In this document: positions 32,818 to 41,006 of the stretch, in pieces | How the letters are laid out: each line of letters opens with the position of its first letter | How positions within the stretch are numbered: the stretch's first letter is position 1 | Source: Candidatus Brocadia sinica JPN1 | GTDB lineage: Bacteria; Planctomycetota; Brocadiia; Brocadiales; Brocadiaceae | DNA length: 64,000 bases | Direction: 5' to 3' | Assembly: GCF_000949635.1 (NCBI RefSeq) | Contig: NZ_BAFN01000001.1 | Span: forward strand, 806,001-870,000 | Program-made: the position numbers and the translations under genes | Notes under the pieces: generated by a model | Databases searched by the model: none | Told to the model about the DNA's origin: nothing | Seen by the model: only the letters and a program-made list of their open reading frames with translations

Positions 32818-33812
32818 AATTTATTACCTTGATGATTTTCGTTCCGTTACTCTTCCTAAGAATATGCCTGGGAGGAGAAGTCGTTGTTTATACCTCAGAA
32901 GATAAGGTCTTCTCGGAACCTATTCTTCAACAGTTTGAGAAAAGAACAGGGATAAAGGTTCGTGCTATTTATGATACGGAAGAGACAAAGAGTACCGGTT
33001 TGGTTAACCGCCTGATTGCCGAAAAGGATAATCCACGGGCAGATGTGTTCTGGAGCGGGGATCCGGTACGGCCTGTATTACTTGAGATGAGAGGTATTAT
33101 AACACCGTATATTTCAATTTCAGCGTTGGATATCCCGGAAATCTACAAGGATAACGAGGGGTATTGGACTGGTTTTTCCGCGCGTGCCCGCATTATTCTT
33201 TACAATACAAATCTCGTAAACACGGATGAGAAGCCATTATCCCTGTTTGATCTTACAAAGCCAAAATGGAGAGGGCAAGTTGCCATCGCAAACCCATTAT
33301 TTGGCACTACCTCCATACATATGGCAGCCCTTTTTATTACATTGGGTGATGAAAAGGCAAGGAAATTTCTCCAGGACTTGAAAGCAAATGGGGTAAAAAT
33401 TGTCTCATCGAATGGTGAGGTAAAACGACTTGTTGCAAGAGGAGAGGTTATGGCCGGTCTTACCGATACGGATGATGCGAACGTTGCTATTCAGGAGGGA
33501 AGTCCGGTAAAGATAGTGTTTCCGAACCAGCAAGATATGGGTACGCTTATTATGCCGAATATGGTTTGTCTTATAAAGAATAGCCCAAATCCAGAAAATG
33601 GGAAAAAATTAATTGATTTTCTTTTGAGTAAAGAAGTTGAAAAAAGCCTTGCATGGGCACCGTGCGCACAAATGCCACTGAGATACGATGTACGGACACC
33701 CGCGGACGTATTAACCATCGATGCCGTAAAAGGTATGGATGTTAATTATCATGACGTTGCGAAGAAGTTAGAAGAGATTGGAGAATTTCTCAAGCAATGG
33801 GTAGGGCAGTAA
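32814..33812 (+). CDS. Ferric-iron ABC transporter periplasmic binding protein (FbpA/FutA-like)
   Basis: The 332-residue protein has a signal peptide (MKFITLMIFVPLLFLRICLG) and the opening EVVVYTSEDKVFSEPILQQF typical of class-II Fe(III) binding proteins. NPRADVFWSGDP, GFSARARIILYNTN, WRGQVAIANPLFGTT and GLTDTDDANVA match the FbpA-type pocket. It should deliver ferric iron or another oxyanion-bound metal to the permease encoded after a 239-base gap. It overlaps the MFS gene by four bases. Confidence 0.86.
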   Translation: MKFITLMIFVPLLFLRICLGGEVVVYTSEDKVFSEPILQQFEKRTGIKVRAIYDTEETKSTGLVNRLIAEKDNPRADVFWSGDPVRPVLLEMRGIITPYISISALDIPEIYKDNEGYWTGFSARARIILYNTNLVNTDEKPLSLFDLTKPKWRGQVAIANPLFGTTSIHMAALFITLGDEKARKFLQDLKANGVKIVSSNGEVKRLVARGEVMAGLTDTDDANVAIQEGSPVKIVFPNQQDMGTLIMPNMVCLIKNSPNPENGKKLIDFLLSKEVEKSLAWAPCAQMPLRYDVRTPADVLTIDAVKGMDVNYHDVAKKLEEIGEFLKQWVGQ

Positions 33813-33842
33813 TCTAATGTTTATGGAATTTCAAACACACAT

Positions 33843-33870
33843 GTAGTGGCAAGGCGCGCCTTGCCACTAC
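33843..33870. repeat. Perfect 28-bp palindrome
   Basis: gtagtggcaaggcg followed by its exact inverse. It lies 30 bases after the binding-protein gene, so it may stop transcription before the permease gene or be a dispersed palindrome. Confidence 0.65.
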
Positions 33871-33952
33871 GCTGTTAAAAGTCGCTGAAGACCCAATTTA
33901 ACAAATTTTGGAGATACTATAGTAAACGTAATAAATAAGTATACATGCAAGC

Positions 33953-34020
33953 GTCATTGCGAGGGCGATAGCCCGAAGCAATCTCCAAGACCTGGATTGC
34001 TTCGCTTCGCTCGCAATGAC
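33953..34020. repeat. Dispersed REP-like inverted repeat
   Basis: gtcattgcgag at 33953-33963 and ctcgcaatgac at 34010-34020 bound a 68-bp element with inner gaagcaatc/gattgcttc arms. This cattgcga...gcaatg type is a widely found intergenic repeat. It lies just before the permease start. Confidence 0.6.
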
Positions 34021-34051
34021 AACTTTCTTTTTGCGTTCACTATATTGAAAG

Positions 34052-35680
34052 ATGCAAAAAAGAGTAACGTTGGGGTTTTTCTTTACGTTGTTTATCTGTA
34101 CTACATTCATACCAATTGTGTGGATGTTCGGAAGCTCTCTCTATGAGGATGGTAGGTTTTCATTTGTTTATTACAGGGATATTTTTTTAACACAAAGATA
34201 TGTAAGGGTTATCCTTAATAGTCTTATCCTTGCCTCTATCACAACCGCGTTATCTTCGCTTGCAGGTATTCCCGCAGGATTTTTTTTGTCGAAAACAAAT
34301 CTTCCCCTGAAAAATATCTTTAAAATATGTTTTCTTATCCCATTTATTATACCATCTTACATAGTAGGTATTGCGTGGGCAAATTTATTAGGAAGGACAG
34401 GATTTTTGAATACCCTCCTGTCTCAATATACGCCGCTCTCCCCTGAGCCAATCTCAAACTTTATGTATAGTTTATATGGTGCTTCGTTTATCCTTTCGAT
34501 AAATCTCTTTCCTGTCGTAATGTTAATGACTGAATACGCTCTAAAAAATGTAAATCCTCGGCTTGAAGAGAGCGGCCTTATAGCAGGGAATATTTTTCAG
34601 GTAGTACGACAAATTACATTACCCTTAGTTGCCCCTGCCATTCTTTCCAGCATGATGATTGTTTTTATACTGTCGCTTTCTGAGTTTGGGATACCGTCGT
34701 TATTGCAGGTTAATGTACTTACCACCCAGATATTTACCCAATTTAGCGCCTTTTATAATGCGAAGGCTGCAACGGCAATTGCCTTCCCACTCATCGTAAT
34801 TACCATCATGCTTATGATAGTAGAGCAGGTTTATTTCCGGGGAAAGTCGTTTGAGATATTGGGAAGAAGGGCTTCAAATAATACGATACACTATCAAGAA
34901 AGATGGCTTACTGTTATAGGTACACTCTTCTGTACCTTTATTTTCATTCTCTGTGTTATTGTTCCCCTTACTACCCTTATGGTAAACAGTAAAACAGTAT
35001 CGGCATATTATGATGCATTTCGTTTAGCAAAGACTGGTATCAAAAATACTATCCTCTACGGTTTTCTGGGAGCTACCTTCCTTACCGTTGTGGGTTTCTT
35101 TTTGGGTTATCTTTCAGAAAAAGTTCAATCAAAATTGAGAAACAGTATAGCGCCGTTTATTTGGCTATTTTTTGCAGTGCCTGCAACGGTGATAGGTGTC
35201 GGACTCATTAAGGTCTGCAATAGGCCTGAAGGTATATTCCAGTTTATCTATGGTTCTTTATGGATCATTATTTTGGGGTATGGGGCGCGTTTTTTGCCAT
35301 TATCGAGCCGTATTATGGCAAATTATTTTAAGCAGGTTTCCAATTCAACAGAGGAAGCAGGCATAGTAATGGGTGCCTCATGGTTCCGCATTTTAAAGAA
35401 AATTATCGTGCCTTTACAAGGGTATGGGATAGTCGCTGCATGGTTGATTTCTTTCATGTTTTGTGTTGGAGAATTGGGTACAACGATACTGGTTTATCCA
35501 CCGGGACACGAAACGCTTCCAATAACACTATTCACCGTGATGGTAAATAGTCCGGTAAACATTGTATCGGCGCTTTCTCTTATCATTGTGGTAATGACAT
35601 TATTACCTCTCGGCATTTTCCTTGCGACCTCAAGATATTTCCTGACAATGGAAGCAAAGGGTAGCAGAGTCCTACGGTAA
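34052..35680 (+). CDS. Ferric-iron ABC transporter permease (FbpB-like, fused double domain)
   Basis: The 542-residue protein has about 12 membrane segments in two binding-protein-dependent transport domains. Each has the cytoplasmic EAA-like loop: LEESGLIAGNIFQVVRQITL at about residue 173 and STEEAGIVMGASWFRILKK at about residue 435. This duplicated layout is typical of FbpB/ThiP-type permeases. It pairs with the upstream binding protein. The C-terminus (MEAKGSRVLR) is unusual and the downstream ATPase gene is damaged, which suggests a deletion at the junction. Confidence 0.85.
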   Translation: MQKRVTLGFFFTLFICTTFIPIVWMFGSSLYEDGRFSFVYYRDIFLTQRYVRVILNSLILASITTALSSLAGIPAGFFLSKTNLPLKNIFKICFLIPFIIPSYIVGIAWANLLGRTGFLNTLLSQYTPLSPEPISNFMYSLYGASFILSINLFPVVMLMTEYALKNVNPRLEESGLIAGNIFQVVRQITLPLVAPAILSSMMIVFILSLSEFGIPSLLQVNVLTTQIFTQFSAFYNAKAATAIAFPLIVITIMLMIVEQVYFRGKSFEILGRRASNNTIHYQERWLTVIGTLFCTFIFILCVIVPLTTLMVNSKTVSAYYDAFRLAKTGIKNTILYGFLGATFLTVVGFFLGYLSEKVQSKLRNSIAPFIWLFFAVPATVIGVGLIKVCNRPEGIFQFIYGSLWIIILGYGARFLPLSSRIMANYFKQVSNSTEEAGIVMGASWFRILKKIIVPLQGYGIVAAWLISFMFCVGELGTTILVYPPGHETLPITLFTVMVNSPVNIVSALSLIIVVMTLLPLGIFLATSRYFLTMEAKGSRVLR

Positions 35681-36509
35681 TACGATCGTTTATAATAATA
35701 GTATCTTCCAAAAAGAACGTCATATCGGAATGGTGTTTCAAGACCTCGCCCTCTGGCCGCATATGACGGTATATCAAAACATAGAGTTTGGATTAAAGAC
35801 AATTGGGCTTACAAGAACTGAGAGACAAAAGAGGATTGAGGCTGTTCTTGGCAAGGTCAATATGCAAAAATATGCCAACGAGTACCCTGCAAGACTTTCA
35901 GGAGGACAACAACAGCTCATTGCCATTGCAAGGTCTATTGTTACAGAACCAAAGTTACTCCTCATGGACGAGCCCTTATCGAATATTGATGTGCAATTGC
36001 GTGATGATATTAGAAAGGAATTAAAACGTATTCAGCAGGAGACGGAGATTACCACAGTTTATGTAACTCACGACCAGGAAGATGCATTTCTGTTAGCAGA
36101 TAAGATAGCCGTAATGAATGCAGGAGTAGTGGAGCAGATCGCTAGTCCCGAGGAGATTTATTTTTCTCCGGGATCACTTTTCATGGCTAATTTTATCGGA
36201 GAATCGAATACTATACGGGTAAGAATAGTAGACAGGGATAAAGTAGTAACCCCATGAGGTGAGTTGGTATGTTGGACAAAGGGTCATGAGAGGGGAGATG
36301 CCTTTCTTTTTTTTAGACTATATCAAGTACAGGTTGAGCAAAATGGTTTTTATGAAGGGGTAATTATAAAACGGGAATTTATAGGGGGAAGGTACAGATA
36401 TTATATCGAGATTCCTAAAGGTGAAATTAAATTCTATAATCAAAAATTTTATAGAATAGGTGAATTAGTCAGGTTTTCCATTAAAGAAGCGAACCTATTA
36501 TTTTCTTAA
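35679..36509 (+). pseudogene. Broken ferric-iron ABC transporter ATPase (FbpC-like)
   Basis: The frame from about 35679 reads NTIVYNNSIFQKERHIGMVF then QDLALWPHMTVYQNIEFGL, the Q-loop region, and has LSGGQQQLIAIARS, LLLMDEPLSNIDVQ and YVTHDQEDAFLLADK. The N-terminal 60 to 80 residues with the Walker A motif are missing: upstream bases in this frame belong to the permease gene's 3' end. A TGA at 36255-36257 then cuts the C-terminal TOBE-like domain, which continues in the same frame (GELVCWTKGHERGD ...) to a TAA at 36507-36509. Without a P-loop it cannot bind ATP normally, so the system would need another ATPase to work. An IS lies 7 bases after the final stop. Confidence 0.75.
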
Positions 36510-36666
36510 AAAAACCGTAACACTTTAGTTCTTTGAAAAATTAACAAGCGATTTTATAGGCCAACCCAGAAGGCGTTTTTACCGTAAGAGCGTTAAAACG
36601 CAAAAAAACGCTGGCGTCAGTTTGCCATTTATGGTATAAAGGGCTTCAGAGAAAAGGAATCTGATT

Positions 36667-37548
36667 ATGAAGCCTATCCTATTCCACTACCGTTCACGAG
36701 AACTGCATGCAGACGATATAGCCTTTATCAAGGCTCTCACTGAGCGTCATTTTCTCAGAGGGCGAAGTTATATTTCCCGTGAACTCTGCAAGAGCTGGAA
36801 CTGGATGCAGCCCAATGGCAAGTTGAAAGAATACGCAGCACGAGACCTCCTTCTGAGATTGGAAGAGCAGGGATTGGTTTCGCTTCCGCCACGAATACGG
36901 CCGAAAAACAATCTCAAACCCAAGGTCTTTGATCAGATGCCCCTTTTCGTCAAAAGAACACTGGAAGGTGCCATCACCGAGTATGAAACCCCGACGGTCC
37001 AGGTGGTAAGAGACCATCAAGAGAGGTACCTCTGGGGTTATCTCCTTCATCACTACCACTACCTCGGATGTCCCCGGCTTGTTGGCGAACACATCAGGCA
37101 CATCGTACATATCGGCAACCAGGTCGTTGCCTGTCTTGGATGGGCAAGTGCCGCATGGAAGGTCAAAGACCGTGATCGTTTCATCGGATGGGATGAGTCT
37201 ACCAAACGGATACACTTGCATTTGATTGCAAGTAACGTGCGATTTCTCATTCCACCCTGGGTTATGATCAAACACCTTGCATCCAAGGTATTATCCCTCG
37301 CCCTGAGGCGTTTGTCACATGACTGGAAATCCGTCTATGGCCATCCCGTGTATTTGGCTGAAACCTTTGTTGATACCGCACGGTTTCAAGGCACCTGCTA
37401 CCAGGCAGCCAATTGGATTCGTGTTGGGAAAACCCAAGGGAATGCAAAACGGGGCAATCGCTATCAGTATCATGGACAGCCTAAGGAACTCTACCTCTAT
37501 CCTCTTGAGAGAAACTTCCGGAGGTTTCTTGCTCATGACCAGGGATGA
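36667..37548 (+). CDS. DUF4338 (DruA-like) protein in the IS66-type element
   Basis: The 293-residue protein has the DUF4338 hallmarks: YHYLGCPRLVGEHIRHIV, VACLGWASAAWKVKDRDRFI, then NVRFLIPPWVMIKHLASKVL, GHPVYLAETFVDTARFQGTC and YQAANWIRVGKTQG. DUF4338 is known from DruA of the Druantia anti-phage system, where its activity is unresolved. Here it lies inside the IS ends with an AAGGA ribosome site at the right spacing, and its end overlaps the transposase start by 14 bases, so it is part of the element. The N-terminal 100 residues form a separate, helical, possibly DNA-binding part. It may be a transposition partner rather than a defence protein (inference). Confidence 0.88.
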   Translation: MKPILFHYRSRELHADDIAFIKALTERHFLRGRSYISRELCKSWNWMQPNGKLKEYAARDLLLRLEEQGLVSLPPRIRPKNNLKPKVFDQMPLFVKRTLEGAITEYETPTVQVVRDHQERYLWGYLLHHYHYLGCPRLVGEHIRHIVHIGNQVVACLGWASAAWKVKDRDRFIGWDESTKRIHLHLIASNVRFLIPPWVMIKHLASKVLSLALRRLSHDWKSVYGHPVYLAETFVDTARFQGTCYQAANWIRVGKTQGNAKRGNRYQYHGQPKELYLYPLERNFRRFLAHDQG

Positions 37549-38905
37549 AGCCATAGCCATTTTAGAGATGGACAGAGAGGATGCGATTCAGGCCATCCTG
37601 ATACTGGCCGAGAAAGCAGAGAACTATGACAGACTCTGCGATAAACCGAGTCCAACCACCCCGTCCGGCATGACACCCCCTTATCTCAAGCCCGCAGGCA
37701 AAAGGAAAAGACGGCCTTGTGGCAGGAAACACGGACATAAGGGGATTTCCCGGAAACGGCCGGAAAAAATAACTGCCTATCAGACACATACCCTCAAGAG
37801 TTGTCCTGATTGCCACCAGCCACTGCAAAATCCGGTAAGAACGTATAAGCGATACATCGAAGATATCCCACAGATTGATCCGGTCGTGACTGAACATACG
37901 GTTCATGGTTCCTGGTGTTCTTGTTGTAGAAAGATTGTCCAGCCTACGGTCACAGACGCGTTGCCAAATGCCCGACTCGGATTGCGCCTCGTTGTCTTTA
38001 CCGCCTGGCTTCATTACTTAGTCGGCATAAGTATAAACAATATCGTAAAGATGGTTTCCGTATTTTTCAACTTTCACATAAGCGCCGGTGGTTTAACCCA
38101 GGCTTGGAAGTCCCTTGCAACACTCCTGGAATCACGGTATAACGATATTGGACAAAAAGTCTCCGCAAGTGCCGTTTTACACGCAGATGAAACAGGGTGG
38201 CGGTTGAACGGGAAAACCCATTGGTTATGGTGTTTTACCACCAAAACCCTCTGCTACTACCTCATAACACGCAATCGGGGGTCGCCTGTCATAGAAAAGT
38301 TCTTAGGCAGACTATTCAAGGGCATCCTGATTTGTGACTTCTGGGGCGCTTATAACAAGATAAACGCACTGGCAAAGCAGCGGTGTTTCTATCATCTGTT
38401 CACGGAACTGGTAAAAGTCGACACATACAATCGGTCAATTCCATGGAAAGCTTTCCGGAAAAAACTCTCTCGTGTGCTCAAAGACGCATTGCGGTTATCG
38501 GAGGAAAAGAACCATTTGAGTCCAGAATGCTTTCTTCGGTTGAAAAAGAGATTACATTATCGGCTTGAACAGTTTTTGATAACACCCTATCAGGATAAAG
38601 ACGCACAAAGACTGATCAAACGTCTGAATCGCCATAAAGAGGAACTCTTTACGTTCCTGGAACATGAGGGCGTGAGTCCCTATAATAACCATGCTGAGCA
38701 ACAGATGCGAAAGCCGGTATTGACTCGAAAGATCTCACAACAAAATCGTTCTGCTCAAGGTGCGAATACCCAGGCTATCCTTATGACATTGCTTCGCTCT
38801 GCGGAATTACAAGGTGCTAATCCCGTTGAAAACCTTCTGGCAATTGCCAAAAACGCCCTGACGGTAAAAACGCCTTCTGGGTTGGCCTATAAAATCGCTT
38901 GTTAA
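37535..38905 (+). CDS. IS66-family transposase (TnpC-like)
   Basis: The 456-residue transposase begins MTRDEAIAILEMDREDAIQA, preceded by a ggagg ribosome site ten bases before. It has a Cys-rich zinc finger (CPDCHQPL ... CSCCRKI), the GRKHGHKG basic stretch and the DDE catalytic residues in VLHADETGWRLNGKTHW, ICDFWGAYNKI and NNHAEQQMRKP. The C-terminal residues LTVKTPSGLAYKIAC are encoded inside the right terminal inverted repeat. A longer frame upstream exists only because it overlaps the DUF4338 gene. Confidence 0.94.
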   Translation: MTRDEAIAILEMDREDAIQAILILAEKAENYDRLCDKPSPTTPSGMTPPYLKPAGKRKRRPCGRKHGHKGISRKRPEKITAYQTHTLKSCPDCHQPLQNPVRTYKRYIEDIPQIDPVVTEHTVHGSWCSCCRKIVQPTVTDALPNARLGLRLVVFTAWLHYLVGISINNIVKMVSVFFNFHISAGGLTQAWKSLATLLESRYNDIGQKVSASAVLHADETGWRLNGKTHWLWCFTTKTLCYYLITRNRGSPVIEKFLGRLFKGILICDFWGAYNKINALAKQRCFYHLFTELVKVDTYNRSIPWKAFRKKLSRVLKDALRLSEEKNHLSPECFLRLKKRLHYRLEQFLITPYQDKDAQRLIKRLNRHKEELFTFLEHEGVSPYNNHAEQQMRKPVLTRKISQQNRSAQGANTQAILMTLLRSAELQGANPVENLLAIAKNALTVKTPSGLAYKIAC

Positions 38906-38929
38906 TTTTTCAAAGAACTAAAGTGTTAC

Positions 38930-39262
38930 AAAAAACCTAGTTTTTTTAGAAGCCATCCCAAAACCCCTTCTGTCTTTTATGATAATAACGGAATACCTTT
39001 TAAAGCCAGGCACATTCAACTAAACTTTAAAAAAGCTTTGAAATATGCAGAAATAGAGGATTTTCGATTCCATGACTTAAGGCATTGTTTTGCATCCTGG
39101 CATCGTCAATCAGGGGTTGACCGGGATACCCTTGCCGAACTTATGGGACACAAAGATACAAGAATGACCAGAAGATATGCCCATATTACCCCTGGACATC
39201 TGAGAAAGGCCGTTGAACTGTTAGAGAAAAGCTATAGCGAATATAGCACAAATTTGGCATAA
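38930..39262 (+). pseudogene. 3' remnant of a tyrosine recombinase/phage-type integrase
   Basis: From the IS end the frame reads KPSFFRSHPKTPSVFYDNNG and later has FRFHDLRHCFASWH (box with Arg and His), LAELMGHKDTRMTRRYAHIT with the second Arg/His and the catalytic Tyr. This is the C-terminal catalytic half of a site-specific integrase. The N-terminal part is missing. Because the 8-bp target duplication sits precisely at the junction, the gene was already cut before the IS arrived, and the left neighbour (the ABC fragment) is a different gene. Confidence 0.75.
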
Positions 39263-39534
39263 TTAAATGTTAATATGGCCATACAAATGGCTTAAATGCG
39301 TGTTCTTATGGCTGTTAACGTTTTAATCTAAACTTATTTTCGATGCCCTGAAAGGGCGATACATAATCTTAATTCAATGACGTTGCATCCTGAGCGTGCC
39401 GAAGGACCAGCCGAACTATGAAGGAAACTTTTACCAATTATTTAAAGTAAATACATGCTGATATCAGAAATCCTCAAAACCCGTACAAAGAAAATGAAAA
39501 TCCCGATGCAACGAAATAATAAGGAGAATTTATT

Positions 39535-39714
39535 ATGGCTAATTGCTGGAAGTGTGGTCTCTATCTTGGAGAAAAAGACGAATGGAAAAAGATGACTACC
39601 GCGAAGGGAGATATCTGCATTCTCTGTTACAATAAGGCCAAAGAGGTTGACGAACCCCGTATCAAGGCTGATATGGATGCCTTTTTAAAAGAGAAAAGAG
39701 GGAATAACAGCTAA
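39535..39714 (+). CDS. Small zinc-ribbon protein
   Basis: A 59-codon gene with AAGGAG eight bases before the ATG. The protein begins MANCWKCGLYLGEKDEWKKM and has CILCYNKAKE; the CxxC...CxxC pairs (residues 4-7 and 28-31) suggest one zinc ribbon, followed by a charged helix. Nothing similar is known to me by name. It stands alone between the integrase relic and the ROK gene. Confidence 0.65.
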   Translation: MANCWKCGLYLGEKDEWKKMTTAKGDICILCYNKAKEVDEPRIKADMDAFLKEKRGNNS

Positions 39715-40046
39715 AGGACGTTGAACGTAAGACTTTCTATAGCAGGTTTGCTTTTTCTCGTTTCTTCATAACTCTGTTGCTATTGTATAAGAAACGATGT
39801 TGAAAAATCAGGAAAATCATTTCTATTTCTTAACAATAAATAGTTACGTTCATCTTTAACATAGTCCTGGCATATTATGCATATAAGTTGACTTAGCATA
39901 AGACTTTTGTTAATATTTTGAGCTTATGTAAATGAATTATAGCCTTTGTTTGGGGGCAAATATTTTTAACAGGAGTAACTGTTGTGTATTGCTGATTTTA
40001 TCTGAATACATGCCGTGCTCTTCTCTGAAACAAGGATTCATAAAAT
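39715..40046. other. Intergenic region before the ROK-lepA operon
   Basis: About 330 A+T-rich bases without a credible gene. It should carry the promoter of the downstream operon, but I cannot point to a convincing -35/-10 pair. Confidence 0.5.
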
Positions 40047-41006
40047 TTGGGTAACTATATAATCGGTATAGACCTGGGCGGTACGAATCTAAAGGCAGGT
40101 ATCGTTGATACGGATGGGAAAATCCTTCATCGCCTTTCCACAAAAACCAATTCTCATGCCGATTCGCAGATCATATCTAATCAAATCCTTTTGCTGATTG
40201 CTGAAATCATACAGGGTGCTCGTATAAAAGAATCTGATATGATTGGTGTTGGGCTGGGATCGCCAGGCCTTGTCGATAAAAGAGGCGAAACGGTCCTCTT
40301 TTCTCCCAATCTGCCACGCTGGCGGAATATCCCTATCAAACGCATAGTAGCAGAACGGTTTTCTAAACCCTGTGTATTGGAAAACGATGCCAATGCAGCT
40401 GCATGGGGAGAGAAGTGGGCAGGGGCGGGGAAGGAAGTTCGTTCCCTGGTGATGCTAACCCTGGGCACAGGGATTGGGGGCGGTATTGTTATTGATAATA
40501 AGTTATGGCGGGGCGCCAGTAATGTGGCAGCGGAGATTGGTCACATGGTAATTCAGATGGATGGCCCTCAATGCAATTGCGGCAATCGTGGATGTGTTGA
40601 AGTATATGCATCGGCTACAGGCATGGTACGACGTTTTAAAGAGGTGTTAAAGAGCGGTAAATTTTCGTCATTAAAAATTTCTGATGAAATTACGGCAAGG
40701 ATGATCAGCGATGCTGCCTTTCAGGGCGACAGGGCGTCGTTAGATATTATTGAAGAGACGGGGCGTTACCTTGGTATTGCCCTTATTAATATTATGCATA
40801 TATTAAATCCGGAGATGATTGTGTTGGCAGGCGGTATGATTGGTTCCGGGGAATTATTGATGAATCCCATAAGACAGGTCACTCAGCGGGGGGCCTTCGA
40901 GGCATCATATAAAGATACGAAAATCGTGTTTTCGCAGCTTGGCAACGATGCGGGGATTATAGGAGCGGCAGGATGTCTACTGACAGAATTAGAAATTTCT
41001 GTATAA
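40047..41006 (+). CDS. ROK-family sugar kinase
   Basis: The 319-residue protein starts at TTG (aagga nine bases upstream; a stop codon lies two codons before). It has the ATP motif [27 protein letters not shown], the ROK signature region [14 protein letters not shown] and the zinc motif [27 protein letters not shown] supplies the catalytic Asp region. It is probably a glucokinase. The 3' end overlaps lepA by 34 bases, so both are in one operon. Confidence 0.9.
   Translation: MGNYIIGIDLGGTNLKAGIVDTDGKILHRLSTKTNSHADSQIISNQILLLIAEIIQGARIKESDMIGVGLGSPGLVDKRGETVLFSPNLPRWRNIPIKRIVAERFSKPCVLENDANAAAWGEKWAGAGKEVRSLVMLTLGTGIGGGIVIDNKLWRGASNVAAEIGHMVIQMDGPQCNCGNRGCVEVYASATGMVRRFKEVLKSGKFSSLKISDEITARMISDAAFQGDRASLDIIEETGRYLGIALINIMHILNPEMIVLAGGMIGSGELLMNPIRQVTQRGAFEASYKDTKIVFSQLGNDAGIIGAAGCLLTELEISV

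Larger units (their letters stand above)
36517..38929. mobile_element. IS66-type element carrying a DUF4338 gene, copy 1 (2413 bp)
   Basis: The element starts gtaacac and ends gtgttac. Its terminal inverted repeats are perfect for 69 bases (36517-36585 and 38861-38929). It is flanked by the 8-bp direct repeat aaaaaacc (36509-36516 and 38930-38937), the duplication length expected for IS66. It holds two overlapping genes: a DruA-like DUF4338 protein and an IS66 TnpC-like transposase. A second copy at 56620-59032 has the same length and only a few base changes, so movement is recent. Usual IS66 accessory genes tnpA and tnpB are absent. Confidence 0.95.

Noticed and set aside
36255-36257. TGA read as Trp or selenocysteine in the ABC ATPase
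   Set aside because: All other genes in the window end normally with TGA, the site is not a conserved Cys/Trp position, and the gene has also lost its Walker A part, so it is a pseudogene.
37319-37534. Upstream extension of the IS66 transposase frame
   Set aside because: The frame is open only because it overlaps the DUF4338 gene; a good ribosome site precedes the ATG at 37535 and the protein start there matches the family.
36667-37548. A complete Druantia anti-phage system
   Set aside because: Only the DUF4338 (DruA-like) gene is present, and it lies inside IS ends; no DruB-E or other Druantia genes are nearby.
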